From Hahnella lacustris (lineage in GTDB: Bacteria; Pseudomonadota; Gammaproteobacteria; Burkholderiales; Burkholderiaceae_A): 64,000 nucleotides of DNA. Of the stretch, positions 16,583 to 25,033 are shown piece by piece; the stretch's first letter is position 1, and each line of letters begins with the position of its first letter. The position numbers were made by a program, and so were the translations under genes. Below the pieces are notes generated by a model. The model made no database searches, was not told where the DNA came from, and saw only the letters and a list, made by a program, of their open reading frames with translations. The stretch is from assembly GCA_965194655.1 (NCBI GenBank), contig OZ239148.1, forward strand, positions 1,302,001 to 1,366,000, given 5' to 3'.

Positions 16583-17866
16583 ATGGGGTCCACCCTTGTT
16601 GAGAAGATCCTGGCAGCACATGCTGGCCTGCCCGAGGTGCGGCCTGGCCAGACCGTCGTTGCATCCGTCGATTTCGCCATGCTCACCGATGCGCGTGCTC
16701 CTAATGCCCTGAAGATGCTGAATCGATTGGGCGAGCAGCCCCTGCGCTTTGCGACCAAGACAGCCCTGGTACTGGACCACTACTCGCCTCCTCCGAATGT
16801 GGAGGCTGCGCGAACCCACTCTGCGATGCGCAGCTTCTCTCAAAAGGAAGGGGCAGTCCTGTATGACATTGGGGACGGAATCTGCCATCAGGTGCTGCCC
16901 GAGAAAGGGCACCTCACCTGTGGTGACTTGGTGGTGGGAACTGACAGCCACTCCGTGACTTACGGTGCGTTCAATGCGCTGGGGATGGGCGTGGAGGGGA
17001 CGGATCTCTCAGCGGTGATGGCGACGGGAAAGCTCTGGTTTCAGGTGCCTCACACCATCCTGATTCGACTGAATGGCCGCCTGGCCCCTGGGGTCTGGGC
17101 CAAGGACATCACGCTCACGCTGCTGGGTCTTTTGGGCGCAGAGGGTGCAAACTACCTGGCCATTGAGTTTGTGGGTGAGGCCATTTCCCATATGGACGTA
17201 GATGACCGCATGACCTTGTGCAATCACTGTGCCGAGCTGGGGGCCAAGGCCGTGCTCCTACAGGCCGATGAAAAGACACTGAGCTGGCTGGAGGCCAGAG
17301 GTGCAAAGCCGCCCAGGCCAGTGCATGCCGATGCAGACGCGGTCTACTTGCGCACCATCGAGATCGATGTCTCGGCCATTGAGCCCACCGTCTCTCGACC
17401 CCACGAGGTCGATGACGTGGTCCCTGTCAGTCAGGTGAGGGGGGTTCCCATTCGGTTTGCCTTGATTGGAACCTGCACGAATGGACGGCTCGACGATATT
17501 CGTCAGGCTGCAGCCATTCTGCGTGACAAGCAGCTTGCTCCCGGGGTGCGAATGATCGTCACACCAGCGTCGCGCGACATCTACCTTCAGGCTGCCAGGG
17601 AGGGTCTCATTGAGGTCCTCACCGCGGCCGGGGCCTCAGTGGAGGCTGCAGGATGTGGCACCTGTATCAGTGTGACGGGGCATCTCTATCCGGGCGATCA
17701 TGAAACCATCATCAGCACTGCGAATCGAAACTTCAAGGGACGATTGGGAAATGAACTGGCCGAGATCTGGCTGGGTTCTGCAGCCACGGTCGCGGCCTCT
17801 GCATTGCGTGGGGAGATCACTGACCCAAGAACCGTTGAGCATGGGACCTGGAGGGCCGCAGCATGA
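16583..17866 (+). CDS. Aconitase-family dehydratase, large subunit (LeuC/DmdA-like)
   Basis: A 427-residue 4Fe-4S dehydratase subunit. Aconitase-family signatures are present: GTDSHSVTYGAFNALGMG, the cluster cysteines in GTCTNGR and in GCGTC near the C-terminus. The length fits the shorter LeuC type rather than bacterial LeuC (about 466). The start at 16583 has GAGG 5 bases upstream; an in-frame ATG at 16523 gives an unrelated N-terminal tail. It overlaps the small subunit by ATGA. Known relatives act in leucine synthesis, on methylmalate, or as 2,3-dimethylmalate dehydratase. Because an isocitrate-lyase-type gene follows directly, a catabolic hydratase role is favoured over leucine synthesis. 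Confidence 0.9.
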   Translation: MGSTLVEKILAAHAGLPEVRPGQTVVASVDFAMLTDARAPNALKMLNRLGEQPLRFATKTALVLDHYSPPPNVEAARTHSAMRSFSQKEGAVLYDIGDGICHQVLPEKGHLTCGDLVVGTDSHSVTYGAFNALGMGVEGTDLSAVMATGKLWFQVPHTILIRLNGRLAPGVWAKDITLTLLGLLGAEGANYLAIEFVGEAISHMDVDDRMTLCNHCAELGAKAVLLQADEKTLSWLEARGAKPPRPVHADADAVYLRTIEIDVSAIEPTVSRPHEVDDVVPVSQVRGVPIRFALIGTCTNGRLDDIRQAAAILRDKQLAPGVRMIVTPASRDIYLQAAREGLIEVLTAAGASVEAAGCGTCISVTGHLYPGDHETIISTANRNFKGRLGNELAEIWLGSAATVAASALRGEITDPRTVEHGTWRAAA

Positions 17867-18387
17867 GCAAGTCGCTGATTCAGGGGCAGGCCTTGGTGCT
17901 GGGAGATGCAGTCAATACCGACATCCACTGCTCCTCGAAGTACCTTCCCGGAAAGGACAACGTGTTCGTGGCTGCGCATGCTTTTGAAAAGCTCTCCGCA
18001 GGCTTTCCTGACCGCGTGAAGGCCTGCGCATCGCCCATTCTGGTGGCCGGTGAGCATTTCGGAATCAACTCCTCTCGAGAGCAGGCCGCTCACGTGATGC
18101 GCGAAATGGGGGTTCGGGCGGTGCTGGCCAAGTCCTTCGCCCGAGCGTTTTATCGCAATGGCATCAATAACGGACTCGCCCTGCTGGCCTGTCCCACTGG
18201 CGATATTCAGGAGGGTGACGTCCTCTCCATTGATCTTGCTTCCGGTCTGGTGCAGGTGGAGGGTCGGCCCGATCGCTCTGGAGACGGACTTCCGCCGGTG
18301 CTCTTAGATCTCATCTCAGAAGGAGGACTTCTGAGCTATCTGGCTCGTCATGGAGGCTGGCCAGAACCGATGCGAGCAGCGCGATGA
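17863..18387 (+). CDS. Aconitase-family dehydratase, small (swivel) subunit (LeuD/DmdB-like)
   Basis: A 174-residue swivel-domain subunit that completes the active site of the large subunit. The motif GEHFGINSSREQAA near residue 65 is the conserved substrate-binding loop, followed by VRAVLAKSFARAFYRN. The start ATG overlaps the large subunit stop (ATGA), and its own end overlaps the next gene by ATGA again, so three proteins are made in step. The size is that of the stand-alone LeuD-like subunits of archaea and of dimethylmalate dehydratase. Substrate specificity is set mainly in this subunit but cannot be read by eye. Confidence 0.9.
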   Translation: MSKSLIQGQALVLGDAVNTDIHCSSKYLPGKDNVFVAAHAFEKLSAGFPDRVKACASPILVAGEHFGINSSREQAAHVMREMGVRAVLAKSFARAFYRNGINNGLALLACPTGDIQEGDVLSIDLASGLVQVEGRPDRSGDGLPPVLLDLISEGGLLSYLARHGGWPEPMRAAR

Positions 18388-19274
18388 GGCTGGCAGCAGA
18401 CAAGCGCCGTGCCTTGCGCGCTGCGCTCAGAGGCACCGATCCGCTCTCGGCTCCGGGGGTCTATGACGGCTACGGTCTTCGTCTGGTTCAGGCGGCGGGC
18501 TTTTCCTTCGCCTATGTCTCCGGTAATGCAGTGTCCGCCTGTCTTTTGGGCCGACCCGACCTCGGCTTGGTGGATCTCACCCTCATGGCCGATCACCTTC
18601 GACGCATCACGCCTTGTGTGGATCTGCCGGTCGTCTGTGATGCGGATGCCGGGCATGGTGGGCCTTTGAACATTCAGCGCCTCATCTATGAGTTTGAGCA
18701 GGCCGGTGTGGCGGGGCTCCACATTGAAGATCAGGTGCAGCCCAAGCAGTGTGCGCAGCTCCCAGGAGCCCGCTCCGTGGTCTCTCGGGAAGAGGCCGTG
18801 GCTCGTATTCGTGCGGCCTGTGCAGCCCGCTCCGGGCCAGCCGAGGATGCCATGGTGGTGATCGGTCGAACTGACTGTGCTGCTGCGCTCGGGGATGACG
18901 AGGCGATCGAACGTGCCCAGGCATACCTCCAGGCTGGAGCCGATGCCGTATTCGTTGAGCTCAAGGCCAGCCCCGATCTTCTCATTCGAGTTCGGAAGGT
19001 TCGGGAGCGCGTGGGTGGACCCTGCGTGGTCAACATGAGTGTGGATTCAAGGCTCATGGCCCTCGACCCATCATCGTGGCGCGCGGCAGGCATTGACCTC
19101 GCAATCTTTCCGGCGCTGGCTCGCGGCGCATTTGGACAGGCCATGCAAGAGGCCCTCGCGCTTCTCGCTTCTGGCCAACACCAGGCCCTCTCCCAGAGGC
19201 TGCTCTCATCCCAGTCCTATGGGGAGGTGCTGGGCCTGTCGGAGGCCCAGGCCTGGTCGGCTCGGTTTGAGTGA
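18384..19274 (+). CDS. Isocitrate lyase/PEP mutase superfamily lyase
   Basis: A 296-residue TIM-barrel enzyme of the superfamily that includes 2-methylisocitrate lyase (PrpB), 2,3-dimethylmalate lyase and oxaloacetase. Metal-binding CDADAGHGG and HIEDQ are present, and the catalytic-loop Cys is kept in PKQCAQ, although the usual KxCGH is altered. This supports a retro-aldol lyase rather than a mutase. It overlaps the aconitase small subunit by 4 bases. A hydratase pair plus such a lyase is the arrangement used for 2,3-dimethylmalate cleavage to propionate and pyruvate, and also resembles the methylcitrate cycle. The true substrate is unknown. Confidence 0.88.
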   Translation: MRLAADKRRALRAALRGTDPLSAPGVYDGYGLRLVQAAGFSFAYVSGNAVSACLLGRPDLGLVDLTLMADHLRRITPCVDLPVVCDADAGHGGPLNIQRLIYEFEQAGVAGLHIEDQVQPKQCAQLPGARSVVSREEAVARIRAACAARSGPAEDAMVVIGRTDCAAALGDDEAIERAQAYLQAGADAVFVELKASPDLLIRVRKVRERVGGPCVVNMSVDSRLMALDPSSWRAAGIDLAIFPALARGAFGQAMQEALALLASGQHQALSQRLLSSQSYGEVLGLSEAQAWSARFE

Positions 19275-19283
19275 CCTTCCTGC

Positions 19284-20291
19284 TCAGCTGTGCCTTGCGC
19301 GAGCAAGTTTGATGGCCACGTCAAGGGCGCGGCGCATCGCACCTGGGTGAGCCTTGCCCTGACCCACAATGTCGTAGGCCGTTCCGTGGGCAGGTGTCGT
19401 GTAGAGCGTCTTGAGCCCGCCCGTCAGGGTCACGCCCTCTGAAAAGCCCAGGAGCTTCGTCGCAATCTGCCCCTGGTCGTGATACATGATGACCACTGCG
19501 TCGAAGGCTCCAGCCTTCGCCTTGAGAAAGACCGTGTCGGAGGGGAAGGGCCCCTCTGTCGCCAGGCCCTGAAGGCGCAGGGCCTCCAGGGTGGGGCCAA
19601 TGATCTCAATCTCTTCTCGCCCAAAGAGGCCGCCCTCACCGCCGTGGGGGTTAAGGGCCGCGACGCCAATGCGAGGGCGCTCCATGCCCATCCCTGTCAG
19701 CACCGTGTGCGCAAGACGCACGGCCCCCTCAATGCGCTCGGGAATGACCAGGTCCACGGCCTCTCGTAGGCTCACGTGTGAGGTGACACGGAAGGTACAG
19801 AAGAGGTTGATGAGGTTGACCTCGCCGTAATAGCCCTGATGCTGATTCCAGTCTGCAAACATGGCGTGCTCATCGAGGTACTTCCAGCCGCCTCGATTCA
19901 TCGCCCCTTTATTGAGGGGCGCGAAACACACCGCATCGATGTCGCCTGTGAGCGCCAGGTCGGTCATGACCTTGAGGGTCTCACCGCACAGGCGCCCAGA
20001 CTCTGGGGATGCAGCGCCGCGTTGGAAGTCGCTGGGGTTGGTGTTCTTGAGGTCGATGAGGGGAATGACTGGGGTGGTCCAGCTGGCCTGTGAGAGGGAT
20101 TCAATGGGCTGAACCTCCAACGAGCAGCCGGCATCTTGCATGCCAAGATCGAGGACCCTTCGGTCTCCAATCACCACCACGCGCGCCTCCTCATGAAGGC
20201 TAGGTTCTGCCAACACACGAGCGGCGACTTCCGGGCCAATGCCGGTCACGTCACCGAGCATGAGGCCGATGAGAGGGCGGTGCTGCTGCAT
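19284..20291 (-). CDS. PdxA-family NAD-dependent dehydrogenase (4-hydroxythreonine-4-phosphate dehydrogenase-like)
   Basis: A 335-residue member of the PdxA family. Motifs include LMLGDVTGIGPEV at the start, PLNKGAMNRGG, the metal-binding NPHGGEGGLFG and MYHDQGQIATKLLG, and HGTAYDI near the end. AGGAG 7 bases before the ATG at 20291 decides the start; a longer frame to 20366 exists inside the upstream gene. True PdxA acts in vitamin B6 synthesis, but catabolic paralogues (PdxA2 for four-carbon acid phosphates, and the dihydrodiol dehydrogenase TphB) are common in clusters like this one. The setting favours a catabolic role. Confidence 0.88.
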   Translation of the reverse strand: MQQHRPLIGLMLGDVTGIGPEVAARVLAEPSLHEEARVVVIGDRRVLDLGMQDAGCSLEVQPIESLSQASWTTPVIPLIDLKNTNPSDFQRGAASPESGRLCGETLKVMTDLALTGDIDAVCFAPLNKGAMNRGGWKYLDEHAMFADWNQHQGYYGEVNLINLFCTFRVTSHVSLREAVDLVIPERIEGAVRLAHTVLTGMGMERPRIGVAALNPHGGEGGLFGREEIEIIGPTLEALRLQGLATEGPFPSDTVFLKAKAGAFDAVVIMYHDQGQIATKLLGFSEGVTLTGGLKTLYTTPAHGTAYDIVGQGKAHPGAMRRALDVAIKLARARHS

Positions 20292-20301
20292 AGACACACT
20301 C

Positions 20302-21210
20302 CTAATGAGGGGAAAAGGGTAGACGCGGTCCCGCTTGAGACAGGTGGGAATGAAGGGGATGGCCAATCATGCGGGGGAGATCGGCGCTTGCGGCCATGAG
20401 ACGCTCAAGAGACACGCCAGTCTCAACGCCCTCGCAGTGCAGGAGGTGGACGAAGTCTTCGAGGCTTGCATTCCCCGAGGCCCCGGGCGCGTAGGGGCAG
20501 CCACCAATGCCGCCGGTGCAGGCATCGAAGTGCGCGACACCAAGATCCAGTGCCGTCATCATGTTGGCCATGGCGAGGCCGCGGGTGTCGTGAACATGCA
20601 GCGTGATGCGCAGCGCCGGCGCCTCATGCTGCACAGACTGAACGAGTGCCCGCACCTGACTGGGGTAGGCCATGCCCGTGGTGTCACAGAGGCTGATGCC
20701 AGCGATGCCCTCGTCTCGAAAGACACGGACCCAACGCAAGACCTGTTCAAAGGGGACATCCCCTTCGAAGGGGCAGCCAAAGCTGCAGGAGAGTGAGGCA
20801 TTGATGCTCACCTGGCCTTCCACTCGCCGAATGACCTGACGCAGGGTCGCAAAGGAGTCGGATGGGCTCATGCGCAGGTTGGAGCGGCTGTGCGACTCGG
20901 TGACGGACATGACGAGATTGAGCTCGTCTGGGGCACAGGCCATGGCTCGCTCGGCTCCGCGCTCGTTGGGAACCAGCACCGCCAGTGTGCAGCCCTCGCG
21001 TCGAGTGATGCCCTGCATGACCGCCTCAGCATCGGCCAGCTGGGGAATGGCTTTGGGCGACACAAACGAGGTGACCTCAATTTTGGGGAGGCCTGCTGCG
21101 ATGAGGGCGTTGACGTATTGGATCTTGTCTTCGGTGGAGACAGGCTTGGCCTCATTCTGAAGGCCATCCCGAGGGGAGACATCACAGAGCACCGCTCGAG
21201 TGGGTCGCAT
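20302..21210 (-). CDS. Hydroxymethylglutaryl-CoA lyase family protein
   Basis: A 302-residue TIM-barrel acyl-CoA lyase. The family starts with the typical SPRDGLQNEAKPVST region, the metal-binding HVHDTRG is present, and the catalytic Cys lies in TGGIGGCPYAPGASGN. It cleaves a 3-hydroxy-3-methylglutaryl-CoA-type thioester into two acyl parts. It follows the CoA-transferase gene with a 2-base gap and precedes the PdxA-like gene, so the pair CoA-transferase plus lyase probably activates and then cleaves one hydroxy acid. This could be 3-hydroxy-3-methylglutarate, citramalate or a relative. Confidence 0.9.
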   Translation of the reverse strand: MRPTRAVLCDVSPRDGLQNEAKPVSTEDKIQYVNALIAAGLPKIEVTSFVSPKAIPQLADAEAVMQGITRREGCTLAVLVPNERGAERAMACAPDELNLVMSVTESHSRSNLRMSPSDSFATLRQVIRRVEGQVSINASLSCSFGCPFEGDVPFEQVLRWVRVFRDEGIAGISLCDTTGMAYPSQVRALVQSVQHEAPALRITLHVHDTRGLAMANMMTALDLGVAHFDACTGGIGGCPYAPGASGNASLEDFVHLLHCEGVETGVSLERLMAASADLPRMIGHPLHSHLSQAGPRLPFSPH

Positions 21211-21212
21211 GT

Positions 21213-22400
21213 CTAGCCCTGGGTGATGATGGAATCGAGGCGAAGCTGATTGATCTGCGCCTCACTCAGGCCTGCCTCAAGCAGGACGGTCTCGGTGTGC
21301 TCCCCGATCCTCGGCGCTCGACTGCGGATTTGTCCTGGGGTCTCACTCAGCTTAGGCACCACTCCGGGCTGGTGAACTGGAAGTCCGTCATAGGCCTCGG
21401 TCTTCAGAATCATCTCTCGGGCCCGGTAATGATCATCCTCGGCGATGTCTTTCGCGGTGTAGATGCGCCCGACGGGCACCCGAACCGCCTGAAGGGTTTC
21501 AATGACCGTCTCCACATCTCGCGCCTGCGTCCACTTGGCAATGGCGTCGTCAATCTCGCTGGCGCGCTGGTTACGGCCTGCGTTGTCTGCAAGGCTGGGG
21601 TCGTCGCGAAGGTCTAACCGTCCCATGACCTCCATGAGCCGTTTGAAGATGCCATCTCCATTGCCCGCCACCAGGACCAGACCATCAGAACAAGGGTAGG
21701 CATTGGAGGGTGTGATGCCCGGGAGCGCGGAGCCCGCTGGCTCTCTCACTACCCCAGCTTCGGTGTATTCCGGCAACAGGCTCTCCATGACATTGAAGAC
21801 CGACTCATGCAGGGCCACATCAATCACCTGTCCTCGCCCCGTTTTCCTTCGCGCCTCTAGGGCTGCAAAGATGCCAATCACGCCATGAAGGGCTGCGAGG
21901 GTGTCTCCAATGGAGACACCCACTCGAACCGGCTTGCGTCCAGGCTCCCCGCTGAGATGTCGCAGGCCTCCCATGGCTTCGCCCACCACACCAAAGCCGG
22001 GGCTGTCTCGCCGAGGTCCGGTCTGCCCGAATCCTGAGATGCGCACCATGATGAGACCGGGGTTCTCCGCGCTGAGCGTCTCGTATGACATGCCCCATTT
22101 CTCCAGCGTTCCGGGACTGAAGTTCTCAATGAGGACGTCCGTCTGGAGGGCCAGCTGCTTGGCGAGCGCCTGGCCTTGAGGCTGTCGCAGATCAATGGCG
22201 ATCGATCGCTTATTGCGCGACTGGACGTGCCACCAGAGAGAGGTGTCACCGCGCATGACGCGCCAGCGACGCAACGGGTCTCCCTCGGGAGGTTCGATCT
22301 TGGTGACCTGCGCACCGAAGTCTCCGAGCGTCTTGGCGCAGAAGGGGCCCGCAATGAGCTGCCCCATTTCGAGGACTTTGAGTTCAGACAGTGCCAACAT
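21213..22400 (-). CDS. CaiB/BaiF family (class III) CoA-transferase
   Basis: A 395-residue CoA-transferase. It starts LSELKVLEMGQLIAGPFCAK and contains the family's RNKRSIAIDLRQPQG, the segment DVLIENFSPGTLEKWGM and a catalytic Asp region near GVSIGDTLAALHG. Class III enzymes move CoA from succinyl-CoA or similar to a carboxylic acid. The frame is open to 22631 but the extension lies inside the monooxygenase gene. Starts at 22400 and 22409 are both plausible; neither has a strong ribosome binding site. It overlaps the upstream monooxygenase by about 17 bases and is followed by the HMG-CoA-lyase-like gene. Confidence 0.9.
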   Translation of the reverse strand: MLALSELKVLEMGQLIAGPFCAKTLGDFGAQVTKIEPPEGDPLRRWRVMRGDTSLWWHVQSRNKRSIAIDLRQPQGQALAKQLALQTDVLIENFSPGTLEKWGMSYETLSAENPGLIMVRISGFGQTGPRRDSPGFGVVGEAMGGLRHLSGEPGRKPVRVGVSIGDTLAALHGVIGIFAALEARRKTGRGQVIDVALHESVFNVMESLLPEYTEAGVVREPAGSALPGITPSNAYPCSDGLVLVAGNGDGIFKRLMEVMGRLDLRDDPSLADNAGRNQRASEIDDAIAKWTQARDVETVIETLQAVRVPVGRIYTAKDIAEDDHYRAREMILKTEAYDGLPVHQPGVVPKLSETPGQIRSRAPRIGEHTETVLLEAGLSEAQINQLRLDSIITQG

Positions 22401-23580
22401 GACGCGCATCGTAGGCGTAAATGTGTGGCTGATCCATGAGGGTTTCTGAGAGCAGACGGAGCGCAAGGTTACGACCCCAGGCCAGAGGGCCTGAGAGCTG
22501 AAAGATCTTGCCCGCTCGAATGGCACCCGCCTGAACGGCCGCATTCCGTCTCCATCGCAGGTTCGCGAATGTGGCCAGGGCTTTCGCAGGCCTATTTGGG
22601 TCCTGCCGCGCCATCGCGTTGGCAAGCACAACAGCGTCCTCTAAGCCCATGGCGGCACCTTGTGCCAAATGCGGCCGCATGGGGTGTGCGGCATCACCAA
22701 TGAGTGCAATTCGACCATCGGCTTGGGCGGCGGCTTGATGCAAGGGCGCTGTCGCCCAAAGGGGCCATGCAAGCCAATCCTGTGCCGCGAGCATGAGATC
22801 TCTCAGTTCTGAGGGATGAGGGGACAGGGCCTTGATCAGTGCCTGTGGTTCGACTGGCTCTCCCCAGCCTGGGCTGAGGTCTGCAAAGCTCGGGACGATG
22901 GCGACCATGGCCAGCGACTGCCCTCCCTGCACGGGATAGGTGACCAGATGCCGTCCTGACGCCGAAAAGACCTGAACCGATCGCCCCCAGGCCGATGACG
23001 CATCCAGTTTCAGGACGGTACGGACTGCTGTCTGGCCGGCTGCAACGGGTGCTTGAGCGGCGGGCAGGCTTGTGCGTAGTGAGCTCCAGAGGCCGTCGGC
23101 TCCAACCGCCCAAGGAGCCTGGAGACAGGCTCCACTCTGCAGTCTGAGCTGTACGCTGGAGTCCATCTCCTGTGCCGAGGCGATGGCCTGAGCCCATCGA
23201 ATCTCGAGCCCTTGGTCCGCATGCGCTTGAAGCAGGATGCGACTCAGGTCTGAGCGAAGGATGGTGAGATAAGGCGAGCCGTAGCGCTCAACGGCTCTTG
23301 CCCCGAGTCTGAGGCTGCCCAGGGTGGCTCCGCGCTCGAGGGTACGAAGGAATAATTGCTCGGGGTGGCCCGCTGCCTCACGTACGGCAGACCCCACACC
23401 CAAAGCATCCAATACGCGGACTGCATTGGGACCGAGCTGAATGCCGCCTCCCGCGGGACTCGGCTGTGAGGCTTTATCTAGGGTGATCGAATGGATTCCC
23501 TTTTGGGCCAGCGCAATGCCAGCAGCCAGCCCTGCCACTCCGGCCCCCACGATCAGCGGTGGGAGGCGATGAGCGTTCAT
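22384..23580 (-). CDS. FAD-dependent monooxygenase (salicylate/6-hydroxynicotinate hydroxylase type)
   Basis: A 398-residue group A flavin monooxygenase. FAD-binding GAGVAGLAAGIAL at the N-terminus, the middle motif GADGLWSSLR and the second FAD motif ALIGDAAHPMRP are all present, and the C-terminus reads IYAYDARHV as in 3-hydroxybenzoate and 6-hydroxynicotinate hydroxylases. It should hydroxylate an aromatic or heteroaromatic acid with NAD(P)H and oxygen. A link is suggestive: nicotinate-type breakdown leads to dimethylmalate in anaerobes, but no other aromatic-pathway gene is seen. The start ATG overlaps the M50 peptidase stop by 4 bases. It overlaps the CoA-transferase start at its 3' end. 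Confidence 0.87.
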   Translation of the reverse strand: MNAHRLPPLIVGAGVAGLAAGIALAQKGIHSITLDKASQPSPAGGGIQLGPNAVRVLDALGVGSAVREAAGHPEQLFLRTLERGATLGSLRLGARAVERYGSPYLTILRSDLSRILLQAHADQGLEIRWAQAIASAQEMDSSVQLRLQSGACLQAPWAVGADGLWSSLRTSLPAAQAPVAAGQTAVRTVLKLDASSAWGRSVQVFSASGRHLVTYPVQGGQSLAMVAIVPSFADLSPGWGEPVEPQALIKALSPHPSELRDLMLAAQDWLAWPLWATAPLHQAAAQADGRIALIGDAAHPMRPHLAQGAAMGLEDAVVLANAMARQDPNRPAKALATFANLRWRRNAAVQAGAIRAGKIFQLSGPLAWGRNLALRLLSETLMDQPHIYAYDARHVGTV

Positions 23581-24269
23581 GGTCCGTTGGGTGGTTGGAA
23601 TAGGGCGAGCAGGGGGCTCATGATGAGATTGAGCGCGTCAAAGCTCAGCATCATGAGTGGTCGCATCCAGTAGTCGGCGAGCAATCCCGTGAGCAAGAGG
23701 CCCAGCAGAATGAAGAACCCGTAGGGCTCGACTCGTGAGACGGTGACGGCTGCGCGCCAGGGCAAGAGACCGACCAGAATGCGTCCGCCGTCCATGGGTG
23801 GAAGCGGAAGCATGTTGAAGACCGCCATGATGATATTGACCAGAATGCCGGCTTTTGCGACCTCTAGAAAGAATGGGTCTGGGCTTCCGAAGCCTGCCAA
23901 GAGTGTAAAGAGCACGGCCCAGCCAATGGCCTGAAACCCATTGCTGCCTGGTCCCGCCAGCGCCACCCAGATCATGTCGCGCTTGGGGCGACGCAGGGCT
24001 CCAAAGTTCACTGGCACCGGCTTGGCATAGCCAAAGAGAAAGCTTCCGGCCGTGAGCACATAGAGTGCAATGGGAATCAGGATGGTGCCGACCAGATCAA
24101 TGTGGGAGAGCGGGTTGAGCGTGATGCGACCGGCCTGCTCAGCGGTGTGGTCTCCGAACATGCGGGCGGCGTAGCCGTGCGCGGCTTCGTGCAGCGTGAT
24201 GGCCAGCAAAACTGGGAGCGCATAGACCGAGAGGGTCTGGATCACACTCGCGAGATCAAAGGAGTCCAT
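23577..24269 (-). CDS. M50 family membrane metallopeptidase (site-2 protease-like)
   Basis: A 230-residue membrane protease with about six hydrophobic segments. The zinc-binding HEAAHGY motif (HExxH) is in the first part and NMLPLPPMDGGRIL, the third-ligand NPxxDG-type motif, is near residue 160. This short form lacks a PDZ domain. The frame is open to 24335, which would run into the tRNA gene, so the ATG at 24269 is chosen. It is the first gene of the group ending with the CoA-transferase only by overlap (ATGA) with the monooxygenase; a functional link is doubtful. Confidence 0.9.
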   Translation of the reverse strand: MDSFDLASVIQTLSVYALPVLLAITLHEAAHGYAARMFGDHTAEQAGRITLNPLSHIDLVGTILIPIALYVLTAGSFLFGYAKPVPVNFGALRRPKRDMIWVALAGPGSNGFQAIGWAVLFTLLAGFGSPDPFFLEVAKAGILVNIIMAVFNMLPLPPMDGGRILVGLLPWRAAVTVSRVEPYGFFILLGLLLTGLLADYWMRPLMMLSFDALNLIMSPLLALFQPPNGP

Positions 24270-24307
24270 ACAAGAGATGCCTTTGCGGAGCGGACGAGGG
24301 AAGAAAA

Positions 24308-24384
24308 TGGCGCGGCTGGCAGGATTCGAACCCACGACCCCCTGGTTCGTAGCCAGGTACTCTATCCAACTGAGCTACAGCCGC
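24308..24384 (-). tRNA. tRNA-Arg(ACG)
   Basis: The reverse strand folds into a 77-nt cloverleaf. The acceptor stem GCGGCTG pairs with CAGCCGC, the discriminator is G, and CCA is encoded. The anticodon stem CCTGG/CCAGG closes the loop CTACGAA, giving anticodon ACG (arginine; A34 is normally edited to inosine). The TpsiC loop TTCGAAT is present. Confidence 0.97.
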
Positions 24385-24403
24385 GCGAAAGAGCGGAATT
24401 CTA

Positions 24404-25033
24404 TCACGGGTTTTGTGCGGCACCAGGCACCGAGGCAGCCAGCGCTGTTTTCATGAGGTCTGCCATGGTGCGCGCCTCGATCTTGTCCATGATGTTGGCG
24501 CGATGCGCCTCGACGGTCTTGATGCTGATGTTGAGGTCGTCGGCAATTTGCTTGTTCAGTCGACCCGCCACAATCCGCTCCAGCACTTGGGCCTCGCGTG
24601 GGGTGAGACGCGACACCAGCTCTTGTGCACGTTGGGCTTCTTGCACGCGCTCAGATTCTCCTCTGGCTTTCTCGAGTGCCTTGGCTGTCAGCGCACAGAG
24701 CTGTTCGTCGTTAAAGGGCTTCTCTAGGAAATCGATGGCACCCTTCTTCATGCTCTCTACGGCCATGGGGACGGAGCCGTGGCCGGTGATGAAGATGATG
24801 GGCAGTGCGACGTTGCGACGAAGCAGCTCATCGTGGAGTTCCGTGCCGGTCATGCCGGGCATGCGCACATCCAAGATGAGGCAGCCAGGACCTGCAGGCA
24901 TGGCTCCGAGGTAGGCAAGGAATCGCTCGGCAGATTCAAATGCGGCGACGCGAAAGCCATTTCCTTCAAGCAGCCAGCGCAGGGAATCACGGACGGCCTC
25001 ATCGTCGTCTACAACAAACACGGTCTCATGCAT
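24404..25033 (-). CDS. FixJ-family response regulator (receiver + LuxR-type HTH)
   Basis: A 209-residue response regulator. The receiver has the acidic pocket FVVDDDEAV, the phospho-acceptor Asp in LILDVRMPGMTG (near residue 55) and the conserved Lys in DFLEKPF. The C-terminal LuxR-type DNA-binding domain reads LTPREAQVLERIVAGRLNKQ and continues through KTVEAHRANIMDKI. Its first 8 bases overlap the end of the sensor kinase gene, so the two form a two-component pair. The pair is divergent from the pyruvate dehydrogenase operon, which it may regulate. Confidence 0.92.
   Translation of the reverse strand: MHETVFVVDDDEAVRDSLRWLLEGNGFRVAAFESAERFLAYLGAMPAGPGCLILDVRMPGMTGTELHDELLRRNVALPIIFITGHGSVPMAVESMKKGAIDFLEKPFNDEQLCALTAKALEKARGESERVQEAQRAQELVSRLTPREAQVLERIVAGRLNKQIADDLNISIKTVEAHRANIMDKIEARTMADLMKTALAASVPGAAQNP

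Noticed and set aside
16487..16951. Extended N-terminus of the dehalogenase-like protein
   Set aside because: The extension runs antisense through the aconitase large subunit and shows no family similarity; the ATG at 16486 starts the recognised protein.
16583..18387. Biosynthetic leuC-leuD for leucine
   Set aside because: No leuB or leuA is present, the large subunit is of the shorter type, and an isocitrate-lyase-type gene is translationally coupled. The possibility is not fully excluded.
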